This document shows, piece by piece, positions 43,699 through 52,000 of a stretch of 64,000 bases of DNA. The notes beneath the pieces were generated by a model. That model had not been told where the DNA came from. It was given only the letters and a program-made list of their open reading frames with translations, and did no database searches. Source of the DNA: Kitasatospora sp. SUK 42 (GTDB lineage: Bacteria; Actinomycetota; Actinomycetes; Streptomycetales; Streptomycetaceae). The position numbers and the translations under genes were made by a program. Where the stretch lies: contig NZ_LFMD02000005.1 in assembly GCF_015776785.2 (NCBI RefSeq), forward strand, positions 148,818 to 212,817. The letters are read 5' to 3'. How positions within the stretch are numbered: the first letter of the stretch is position 1; each line of letters begins with the position of its first letter.

Positions 43699-45202
43699 AC
43701 ACCGTACGGCCGGGCCGGCTGACCGCCTCGACCGTGCCGCCGTGCGCCTGGACCACGGCCCGGACGATGGCCAGGCCCAGCCCGGTGGAGCCGGTGGCGC
43801 GCGAGCGGGCGCGGTCGCCCCGGACGAACCGTTCGAAGACCCGCTCCAGCAGCTCCGGCGCGATCCCCGGCCCGTCGTCGACGACGCTCAACTCGACCCG
43901 CTCCCCCACGTGTTCGAGGCGCAGCTCGATCCCGGTGCCAGGCGGGGTGTGGGTGCGGGCGTTGGCCAGCAGGTTGGACACCACCTGGCACAGCCGGTGG
44001 CCGTCCCCGCGCACCAGCACCGGCTCCTCGGGCAGGGCCAGCCGCCAGCGGTGGTCCGGCCCGGCGGCCCGGGCGTCGGCGACGGCGTTGAGCGCGATCC
44101 GGGTGAGGTCCACCTCCTCCTCGGCCAGCGGTCGTCCGGCGTCCAGGCGGGCGAGCAGCAGCAGGTCCTCCACGATCGCGCCCATCCGCACCGCCTCGGC
44201 GTCGATCCGCTCCAGCGAGTGCCGCACCGGCCCGGGCACCGGCCCGGGATGGCGCAGCGCCAGCTCGGCGTGGCCGCGTACCGCCGCGACCGGGGTGCGC
44301 AGCTCGTGGCTGGCGTCGGCGGCGAAGGCGCGCAGCCGCTCCTCCACGGCGTGCCGGCGGGCGAGCGCGTCGCCGACGTGGCCGAGCATCCGGTTGAGCG
44401 CCGCGCCGACCCGGCCCACCTCGGTGCGCGGGTCGTCGTCCGGCACCCGTTCGGCCAGCAGCACGGCGCCGCTGGCCAGCGGCAGGGCGCTCACCCGCTC
44501 GGCCATGCCGACCACCCGCCGCAGCGGGCGCAGCGACCAGCCGACCCAGACCACCCCGGCGGCGCCGGCCACGGCGACGACGATCGCGAAGACGGTCAGC
44601 TCCAGGGTCTCCAGCCGGTCCACGGTCTCCTCCGCCGGGCGCAGCGGCAGCCCGCTGACCAGCACGTCGCCGTCCCGCCCGGCCACCGCGCGGACCCGGT
44701 AGCGGCCCAGCGTCCCGCCGAGGTCGAGGCTGCGGGCGGGGCCGCCGACCGGCAGGGCGGCGAGCGCGTGCTGCCGGGCGGGCTGGAAGGAGACCCGGTC
44801 GTCCTCGTCGTCGGGGCTGTTGACGTCGTCGGCGTCCCCGTCGACCACGCCCGCGGCGGTGACCCTGCCGTCGAGCAGTCGTACGCCCAGGGTGCCGGGG
44901 GTCTGGGCCCGGGTGTCGGGGCCCATGCCCTGGCCGGTGTGCTCCAGGCTCTCGGCGTAGCGGCCGCCGGCCTCGGCGAGCTGCTGGTCGAGCCGGCCGA
45001 CCAGGAAGTGGCGCAGTGCGGCGGTGGTGGCGAAACCGACGGCGGTGCAGGTGGCCACCAGCAGCACCAGCAGGCCGGCGATCAGCCGGGCCCGCAGGGT
45101 GCGGGGCAGCAGGGTACGGGAGCGCACGGTGCGGGGGCGAATGGTGCGGCGCAGCGGGGTGCGGCGCAGCAGCCGACGGACGAGGGCCGCGGGGCTCCTC
45201 AC
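43673..45202 (-). CDS. OmpR-partner sensor histidine kinase
   Basis: A 509-residue classical kinase. First membrane helix ~38-60 (LIAGLLVLLVATCTAVGFA), an extracytoplasmic loop of ~145 residues rich in Asp (DGDADDVNSPDDEDD), second helix ~190-215, HAMP, HisKA with FAADASHELRTPVAAVRGHAEL, and HATPase boxes NLLANARTHTP, DDGPGIAPE and GSTGLGLAIVRAVVQAHGG. The GTG at 45202 overlaps the regulator's TGA as GTGA, so translation is coupled. Such pairs often control the divergent gene; here that is the ferric reductase/ApbE module. Confidence 0.92.
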   Translation of the reverse strand: MRSPAALVRRLLRRTPLRRTIRPRTVRSRTLLPRTLRARLIAGLLVLLVATCTAVGFATTAALRHFLVGRLDQQLAEAGGRYAESLEHTGQGMGPDTRAQTPGTLGVRLLDGRVTAAGVVDGDADDVNSPDDEDDRVSFQPARQHALAALPVGGPARSLDLGGTLGRYRVRAVAGRDGDVLVSGLPLRPAEETVDRLETLELTVFAIVVAVAGAAGVVWVGWSLRPLRRVVGMAERVSALPLASGAVLLAERVPDDDPRTEVGRVGAALNRMLGHVGDALARRHAVEERLRAFAADASHELRTPVAAVRGHAELALRHPGPVPGPVRHSLERIDAEAVRMGAIVEDLLLLARLDAGRPLAEEEVDLTRIALNAVADARAAGPDHRWRLALPEEPVLVRGDGHRLCQVVSNLLANARTHTPPGTGIELRLEHVGERVELSVVDDGPGIAPELLERVFERFVRGDRARSRATGSTGLGLAIVRAVVQAHGGTVEAVSRPGRTVFTVRLPGA

Positions 45203-45915
45203 GACGCGGCCTTGATCAGGTACCCCGCGCCGCGCACGGTGTGGATCATCGGGCTGCGGCCCGCGTCGACCTTCTTGCGCAGGTAGCTGATGTACAGCTC
45301 CACGATGTGCGCCTGCCCGCCGAAGTCGTACGACCAGACCGCGTCCAGGATCTGCGCCTTGCTGAGCACCTGCCGGGGGTGGTGCATCAGGTGGGCGAGC
45401 AGCGCGTACTCGGTCGGGCTGAGCTCGATGACCTCGCCGCCGCGGGTCAGCTCGCGGGCCCGCTCGTCGAGCACCAGGTCGCCGAGGACCAGCGCGTGCG
45501 GGGGCGGGACGCCCGGCCCGGCGGGCGGGGCGGCCCGGCGCAGCAGCCCGCGCAGCCGGGCCACCACCTCGGCCAGGCTGTACGGCTTGGTGACGTAGTC
45601 GTCGCCGCCCGCCGCGATGCCGGCGATGCGCTCCTCGACGGCGTCCCGGGCGGTGAGGAAGAGCACCCGCACCTCGGGCTGCTCGGCGTGGATGCGGCGC
45701 AGCACCTCCAGTCCGTCGAGGTCGGGCAGCATGACGTCGAGCACCACGGCGTGCGGGCGCCAGGCCGCCGCCTCCCGCACCGCCTCCAGGCCGGTGGTCG
45801 CGCCGCGCGACTGCCAGCCCTCGTAGCGGACGGCGCCGCAGACCACCTCCACCAGGTCCGGTTCGTCGTCGACGACCAGGACGCGCCACTGCGGGCAGTC
45901 TGCGGTGTCGTGCAT
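45199..45915 (-). CDS. OmpR-family response regulator
   Basis: A 238-residue regulator. The receiver has RVLVVDDEPDLVEVV, phosphoacceptor Asp in AVVLDVMLPDLDGLEVL, LTARD and the KPYSLAEVVARLRGLLRR switch region. The C-terminal winged helix reads LSPTEYALLAHLMHHPRQVLSKAQILDAVWSYDF...VELYISYLRKKVD...TVRGAGYLI. GAGGAG precedes ATG 45915. The gene diverges from the ferric-reductase operon across 230 bp containing two 11-bp-phased direct repeats. Confidence 0.93.
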   Translation of the reverse strand: MHDTADCPQWRVLVVDDEPDLVEVVCGAVRYEGWQSRGATTGLEAVREAAAWRPHAVVLDVMLPDLDGLEVLRRIHAEQPEVRVLFLTARDAVEERIAGIAAGGDDYVTKPYSLAEVVARLRGLLRRAAPPAGPGVPPPHALVLGDLVLDERARELTRGGEVIELSPTEYALLAHLMHHPRQVLSKAQILDAVWSYDFGGQAHIVELYISYLRKKVDAGRSPMIHTVRGAGYLIKAAS

Positions 45916-45964
45916 GGGGGGCTCCTCGGTACTCGTTCGCGGTGCCCATCCTCTCCGGCCGCGA

Positions 45965-46079
45965 TGAGAAACCCCTGAGATCATCTACGGCGGTTCGTGG
46001 ACGCCCGTACCAGCTCCCACCTGCCCGGATACCGGTTCCGCCGGGTGCCGGGGCGCCCCGGTTCAGAGGTAACTCAGAG
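45965..46079. promoter_or_regulatory. Two 11-bp-phased direct repeats, candidate OmpR-type sites
   Basis: TGAGA occurs at 45965 and 45976, and TCAGAG at 46063 and 46074, each pair 11 bp apart start to start. This is the helical spacing of OmpR/PhoB half-sites. One pair lies near the regulator gene and the other near the ferric reductase gene. Confidence 0.45.
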
Positions 46080-46145
46080 CTCGCGGTGCGACGGTGAACC
46101 CGCCCGGGCGGCACGCGCCGCCGCCGGGAGTGAGGAGGTTCCCCG

Positions 46146-47522
46146 ATGACGACCGCCACCGCGCCGAGGGCGCGGCGCAATCCGCCGGTGTCCGCCGGTC
46201 CCCGGCACCGGGCGGCGGCACGCCCGCCGCTCGCCCTGCCACCGCGCGCCGCGCTCGGCCTGATCGCCGCCGGGGCGCTCGGCGTGCTCGGACTGTGGTG
46301 GGCCGGCACGTCCGCCGTGGTCGGCGGGGCCGGCTGGCTGACCAACGCCGGGCGGATCACCGGCCTGCTCGCCGGGTACGCGGCGCCGGTGCTGCTCCTG
46401 CTGATGGCCCGGCTGCCCGCCGTGGAGCGCGGCGTCGGCGCCGACCGGCTGGCGCGCTGGCACGCCTTCGGCGGGCGATGGATGGTCGCCCTGGTCTCGG
46501 TGCACGTGCTCACCGTCGTCTGGGGCTACGCGCTGACCGACCACCGCTGGCTGGTCGGCGAGGGCGTGGAGATCGTCTTCCACTACCCCGAGATGCTCAA
46601 GGCCGCCCTCGGCACCCTGCTGATGCTCGGCACCGGCGTGGTCTCCGCCCGGGCCGCGCGGCGCCGCTACTCCTACGAAACCTGGTACTACCTGCACCTG
46701 GCGACCTACCTCGCGGTGGCGCTGGCCTTCGCCCACCAGCTGGTCACCGGCGCCGACCTCGGCGGCGGGCCCGGCCGGGCCGCCTGGTACGCGCTCTACT
46801 TCGGGACGGCGGCGCTGCTCGGCTGGTACCGGCTGCTGCGGCCGTGGCTGCTGGACCGCCGGCACGGGCTGCGCGTGGCCGAGGTGCGGCCCGAAGGGCC
46901 CGGGGTGGTGTCGCTGTTCCTCACCGGGCGGCGGCTGGACGAGCTCCGGGCCGAGCCCGGCCAGTTCTTCCGCCTGCAGTTCCAGACGCCCGCACTGCGC
47001 TGGGCCGCCAACCCGTACTCGCTGTCCGCGCCGCCGCACCCGGAGTTCCTGCGGTTCACCGTCAAGGACCTCGGCGGGCACAGCGCCGCGGTGGCCGGGC
47101 TGCGCCCCGGGACGCGGGTGCGGGCCGAGGGGCCGTACGGGGCGTTCACCGGGCGCCGGCAGCGGAGGCGCAAGGTGCTGCTGCTCGGGGCGGGGGTGGG
47201 GATCACTCCGCTGCGGGCGCTGTTCGAGACCCTGCCGGGCGAGGTCACGCTGGTCCAGCGGGCGCGGCACGCCGAGGACGTGCTGTTCCGGGCCGAGCTG
47301 GCCGACGTCGCCCGGCGGCGCGGCGCGGTGGTGCACGAGTTGCTCGGCTCGCGGCAGCAGGTCGGGGACCTGGGGGTGGCGCTGGCCCGGATCGTGCCGG
47401 ACCTGGCCGGGCACGAGGTGTACCTGTGCGGGCCGGAGGCGATGGCCGAGGAGGCCCTGCGCGCGCTGCGGGCCGCGGGGGTGCGGCCGGGGCGCATCCA
47501 CCACGAGTCCTTCGTCTTCTGA
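46146..47522 (+). CDS. Ferric reductase-like transmembrane flavoprotein
   Basis: A 458-residue membrane oxidoreductase. About six hydrophobic helices (residues ~35-245) form the ferric-reductase-like bundle, with haem-ligand His candidates in WHAFGGRWMVALVSVHVLTVVWG and YLHLATYLAVALAFAHQL. The FAD site is NPYSLSAPPHPEFLRFTVK. The NAD(P) site is LLLGAGVGITPLRALFETL, with the terminal CGPEAMAEEALRAL. Electrons pass from cytosolic NAD(P)H across the membrane. It is followed by an FMN-binding protein (39 bp) and ApbE (6 bp), which suggests it feeds an extracytoplasmic flavoprotein. Confidence 0.9.
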   Translation: MTTATAPRARRNPPVSAGPRHRAAARPPLALPPRAALGLIAAGALGVLGLWWAGTSAVVGGAGWLTNAGRITGLLAGYAAPVLLLLMARLPAVERGVGADRLARWHAFGGRWMVALVSVHVLTVVWGYALTDHRWLVGEGVEIVFHYPEMLKAALGTLLMLGTGVVSARAARRRYSYETWYYLHLATYLAVALAFAHQLVTGADLGGGPGRAAWYALYFGTAALLGWYRLLRPWLLDRRHGLRVAEVRPEGPGVVSLFLTGRRLDELRAEPGQFFRLQFQTPALRWAANPYSLSAPPHPEFLRFTVKDLGGHSAAVAGLRPGTRVRAEGPYGAFTGRRQRRRKVLLLGAGVGITPLRALFETLPGEVTLVQRARHAEDVLFRAELADVARRRGAVVHELLGSRQQVGDLGVALARIVPDLAGHEVYLCGPEAMAEEALRALRAAGVRPGRIHHESFVF

Positions 47523-47561
47523 GCCCCCACCCGTCGCTGACCTTCGAGGAGTTGTCCTGCC

Positions 47562-48086
47562 ATGCGTCGAGCCGTCGTCACCAGTGCCGCCACCGCCGCC
47601 GGGGTGGTGCTGCTGCTCTCCCTCAAACCGCACCAGAGCGCCGGGAACGCGCCGATGATCAGCTCGGGGGCCGGAGCCGGCTCGGACTCCGGGTCCGCCT
47701 CCGCCGCCACCGGCCCGGGGTCCGGCACCGCTTCCGGCTCCGGAGCCGGCGGCGCCACCGGTACCGTGTCCTCGCCGTCCGCCGCCCCGGTCCCCGCCTC
47801 CGGCGGAGCCACCCGGAAGGTCAGCGGGGACACCGTGAACACCCGCTACGGGCCGGTGCAGGTGCAGGTCACCCTCGCCGGGAGCCGGATCACCGCCGTC
47901 GACGTCGTCAAGTACCCCACCGAGGACCGCCGGGACCGCGAGATCAACGGCAACGCCCTGCCCGTCCTCAACCAGGAGGCGATCTCCGCGCAGAGCGCCC
48001 AGATCGACGCGGTCAGCGGCGCGACCTACACCAGCGACGGCTACGTCCGCTCGCTGCAGAGCGCCCTCGACCGGGCGAAGGGCTGA
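47562..48086 (+). CDS. Extracytoplasmic FMN-binding protein with flavinylation motif
   Basis: A 174-residue protein with an N-terminal signal or anchor (MRRAVVTSAATAAGVVLLLSL), a Gly/Ser-rich flexible linker (~35-80) and an FMN-bind domain (~85-172). It ends in DAVSGATYTSDGYVRSLQSAL. The DxxSGAT motif is where ApbE attaches FMN by a phosphoester to Thr (Thr155 here). It should receive electrons from the upstream transmembrane reductase. The transferase is encoded 6 bp downstream. The terminal acceptor is unknown. Confidence 0.92.
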   Translation: MRRAVVTSAATAAGVVLLLSLKPHQSAGNAPMISSGAGAGSDSGSASAATGPGSGTASGSGAGGATGTVSSPSAAPVPASGGATRKVSGDTVNTRYGPVQVQVTLAGSRITAVDVVKYPTEDRRDREINGNALPVLNQEAISAQSAQIDAVSGATYTSDGYVRSLQSALDRAKG

Positions 48087-48092
48087 GGCGCG

Positions 48093-49016
48093 GTGCTGCG
48101 GCACGCCGAACCGGTGATGGGCACCGTCTTCTCCTTCGCCGTCCGTGACCCGGGACCGGGCACCGAACCGGCGCTGCGGCGGATCGTCGAGCGGCTGCAC
48201 CGGATCGACGCGGTGTTCTCGACCTACCGGCCGGAGAGCGACATCAGCCGCCTCGGGCGGGGTGAACTGGCCCTGGCGGACTGCGATCCGGAGGTCCGGA
48301 CGGTGCTCGCCGCGTGCCGGGAGGTCGCGGCGGAGACCGACGGCCACTTCACCGAGCGGCCCGGCGGGCGGCTCGACCCCAGCGGCTGGGTCAAGGGCTG
48401 GGCCGTCGAGGAGGCGGCCGGACTGCTGCGCGCCTCCGGTGCCCGGCAGTACTGCGTCAGCGGCGGCGGGGACGTGCAGACCTCCGGCGGGCCGTGGCGG
48501 ATCGGCGTCGCCGACCCCCGGCAGCCCGGCCGGCTCACCGCCGTGCTGAGCGGCGGGGACCTCGCGGTGGCCACCTCCGGCACCGCCGAGCGCGGCGCGC
48601 ACATCCTCGATCCGCACACCGGCCGCCCGGCGGACGGCCTGCTCTCGCTCACCCTGGTCGGCGCCCCGGGCACCGGCATCGCCCGCACCGACGCCTGGGC
48701 CACCGCCGCGTTCGCGATGGGCCCCGACCGGGCGCTGGCCTGGGCCGCCCGCCGGCCCGGCATCGAGGCGCTCGCCGTGCTGCCGGACGGGACGAAGCGC
48801 TGGACACCCGGCCTGCCCGGGCACCTCCCGCCCTCGGGACCGGCCGACTGGCAGCTCGCGGCGTCGTGGGGTCAGGGCCCGCTCAGCAGTGCCTTGACGC
48901 TTCCGGGCGCCCTCAGCACGCCGTCGTCGGCCAGGATCCGCCCGTGCAGCGAGGCCAGTGCCGGGGACGGCTCCTCGTCGAACTCCCGGAGCCGCAGCGC
49001 CTGGAGCCGCCGGTAG
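48093..49016 (+). CDS. apbE: FAD:protein FMN transferase ApbE
   Basis: A 307-residue transferase that flavinylates partner proteins using FAD. Family marks are MGTVFSFAVRD at the start, DPSGWVKGWAVEEAA, YCVSGGGDVQTSG, ATSGTAERGAHILDPHTGRP and ARTDAWATAAFAMGPDRAL with the Mg-binding Asp. There is no signal peptide or Cys lipobox, so it may act before or without export. GTG 48093 lies 6 bp after its substrate gene. The last ~48 residues (Ser-rich, after WQLAAS) have no family counterpart. They arise because the frame runs 145 bp into the convergent fusion gene before meeting a stop. Confidence 0.9.
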   Translation: MLRHAEPVMGTVFSFAVRDPGPGTEPALRRIVERLHRIDAVFSTYRPESDISRLGRGELALADCDPEVRTVLAACREVAAETDGHFTERPGGRLDPSGWVKGWAVEEAAGLLRASGARQYCVSGGGDVQTSGGPWRIGVADPRQPGRLTAVLSGGDLAVATSGTAERGAHILDPHTGRPADGLLSLTLVGAPGTGIARTDAWATAAFAMGPDRALAWAARRPGIEALAVLPDGTKRWTPGLPGHLPPSGPADWQLAASWGQGPLSSALTLPGALSTPSSARIRPCSEASAGDGSSSNSRSRSAWSRR

Positions 49017-52000
49017 ACGTCGAGCGCGTCCGCCCGACGACCGCAGCGGTACAGGGCCAGCATCAGCAGGGCGTACAGCCGCTCGCGCACCGGATGCTCG
49101 GTGACCAGCAGGCGGAGCTCCTCCACGACCTCCTCGTGCCGATCGAGCCCCAGGGCCGCGGCGTACCGGTCCTCCAGCGCGGTCATGCGCTTCTCGGCCA
49201 GGCGGGTGCGCTCCCAGGAGGCGTACGGCCCCGGCACACCCTCCAGCGCGCGGCCCTGCCAGAGTTCGAGCGCGGACCGCAGCGCGTCGTGCGCCGCACG
49301 GAGGTCGCCGGCCGCCTCCGCCGCCGCCGCCGAGGCGATCCAGGAATCGAAGACGGACGCGTCCAGCGCCCCCGGGGCCACCCTCATCGCGTAGCCGTCA
49401 CCCACCGACCGGAGGAGCTCGGCCGTTCCACGTGGGTGGGACCTGTCGCCCAGGGCCTTGCGGAGTCGGGCGACGTAGGTGCGCACCGCCGCGACGGCCT
49501 GCGGCGGTGGCTGGTCACCCCAGACCGCGTTGACCAGGCTGTCGTTGGACACCGGCGCCGGGGCGTGCAGGAGCAGAGCCGCGAGGACCGCCTGTTGCTT
49601 GGGCGAGCCGAGGTTCACCGGTTCCTCGTCCCACCAGGCCCGCAACGGGCCGAGGCCCGACGACTCGTCCTCCCACCAGGCGCGCAGCGACCCGAGGCCC
49701 GGCGATCCCTCGTCCCACCAGGCGCGCAGCGGGCCGAGCAGCGAGAACCGCAGACGACGCCGGGCGGGTTCGGGGGGCGTGCCGTCCGAGTCCGGCGGGA
49801 GTGCGGGCCGTCCCGGGGCTCCCGAGGCGGAGATCCTCCGGGCGACCTCGGCCGCCGACGGCCGCAGGCCCGGTTCCTCCCGCAGCAGTTCGAGGACGAG
49901 TTCGTCCAGGGCCGCCGGCACGCCCGGCCTGAACGCGCTCGGAGGGGGCAGCGTCCGCTCGTTCGGCGGCCGTGTGTCCGCCAGCATCTCGTAGAGCAGG
50001 CGGCCCAGGGCGTGGAGGTCGTCGGTGTGTTGCGACGCTTCGTCGAAGCCGAAGTCGCAGAGCGCCGGGCCACCGTCCGGGCGGACGAGGATGTTGGAGG
50101 ACTTGACCTCGCCGTGCACGACGCCCTGGCCGTGGAGGTAGTCGAGCGCCTCCGCCACGGCCTGGCCCAGCATCGCGGCGTTGTGTACGGAGAAACGCCT
50201 CCTGGCCAGCACGCTCCTGAGGTTCGGCCCGTCGACGAACTCCAGTACCAGGTGGAGCTGTTCGTCATCGACGGCGCCGGCCAGGAAGGCGGCGATGCCC
50301 GGGTGTTCGAGTGCCTGGAGCCTGCGGACGCGGTCCATGAACGGTTCCGGCTGCCAGGCGCCGGTGCGCAGCCCGGCCCGGTCGAAGGACTTGATCACCA
50401 CGGCCGAGCCGTCCCGTTCGTCCCGGCCGCGCCAGATCGTGCCGGCGGCGCCCTGGCCGAGCGGCACGATCCGGCGGAAGTGCCAGGCGATGAGCCGGCG
50501 CTGGACCTCGCTGCGCCGGCTGCCGGACAGCCGCCAGAGCTGGACCTGCTCCTCGCGGTCTCCGACGGTGGCGACGACCAGGCGGTGTTCGTCGCCGGTG
50601 ATGCCGACGATCGCCTTCGTCCGGAGGTGGTCGAGGTGTTCGGCGATGCTGGGGCCGGAGTCGAAGAGCTCGCCCGGGGCCCACCGGCGGACCAGCCCCT
50701 GCCTGTCGAAGCCGAGCAGGACCGACGGGCCGTCGGCCTGCGGGACCGAGGTGACCGTCAGGAGCTGGTGCCCGTCGAAGCGCCTCAGGTAGGCGACCGG
50801 AACTCCCGCGTCCGCGTCCCACAGTTGCACGTGGCGGTCGGCGTCGGTGATCAGGACGTACACCCGACCGTCCGAGTGGGTGTGCGTGGCCATCGCCACC
50901 GGCTGCCACGGGAGCCTCCCGTGGTGCCTGATGAGGGAGCCGTCCGTACCGTCCCAGAAGGCGAGGTGCCGGTCGGCGTCCACGGTGCAGATGACGGATC
51001 GCGGACTGTGGTGGCCGAGGGCGGCCATGGCGACGACCGCGGGACCGGCGTCGAGGCGCAGCGGGGGCGCCAACTCCAGCCCGTACAGGGCGTTGAGGAA
51101 GCGGACCCGGCCGTCCACACCGTAGACGGCCAGTTCGTTGGGCCCCTCGGCGCTCGGCACCGCCGCCATCGCCAGGGCCGGGGAGGAGAGCCGGAAGCTC
51201 GCGACGCTCTGGATGGAGCCGGCCTGCTCCGCGCCGCCTCCGCCGGGTGCGGTCAGCTCGGCCAGCCTCTCGTCGAGGTCCCAGGCCGCCAACTCGTCCG
51301 GGCGCTTGGGCATCTCGTCGAGCAGCTGCTGGAGCTCCTCCGAGTTCTCGATCCGCGCGTAGTCCTCTCCGAGCCTGGCGCGGATCTCTCCGCGCAGCTC
51401 GGCCTCGGTGAACCGGCGCAGGGTGACGTATCTGGCCGAACCCGGGACGGGCAGCGAGTCGAACGAGTCGGCGGTGACGATCAGGCAGCCCCGCCCCGCG
51501 GCGGCCAGACCGAAGAGGTCGGAGGAGTCGCTCCCGGACCGGGTACGGATGCCCGTCCTCAGATCGTCCACGACGATCAGCCAGCCCGGATGGTCGGCGA
51601 CCAGCGTGCTCAGCGGTACGTCCGCCGAGCGGCCGTCCGGGCTGAGCGCGGCCCGCAGTCGGTCCAGACCGGCCTGCAGCGATTCGGAGCTCCATCCGTC
51701 GAGCCAGTGCACGAAGGAGTGGCGCTCGCCGTGGCGCTGAACGTACTCCTGGACGAGGCGGCGCCGGCCCAGGCCCGGGGCGGACACGACCACCGCCGCC
51801 CTGGGCTGCGGCAGGCCCTCCCCGGCGAGACCGCGCTCGCACTCCCGGGTGAGCCAGGCGAGTTCACCCCTCCGCCCGATCATGTGCGGCGGGTCCGGCG
51901 GGGTGACGATGCGCGGCGCCGGTGTGAGCAGCTCCCGGCGGATCACCGGCCGGCCCGTCGCCCAGCCCAACGTCCGTGCGATCGAGGCGTGTTGGCCGCC

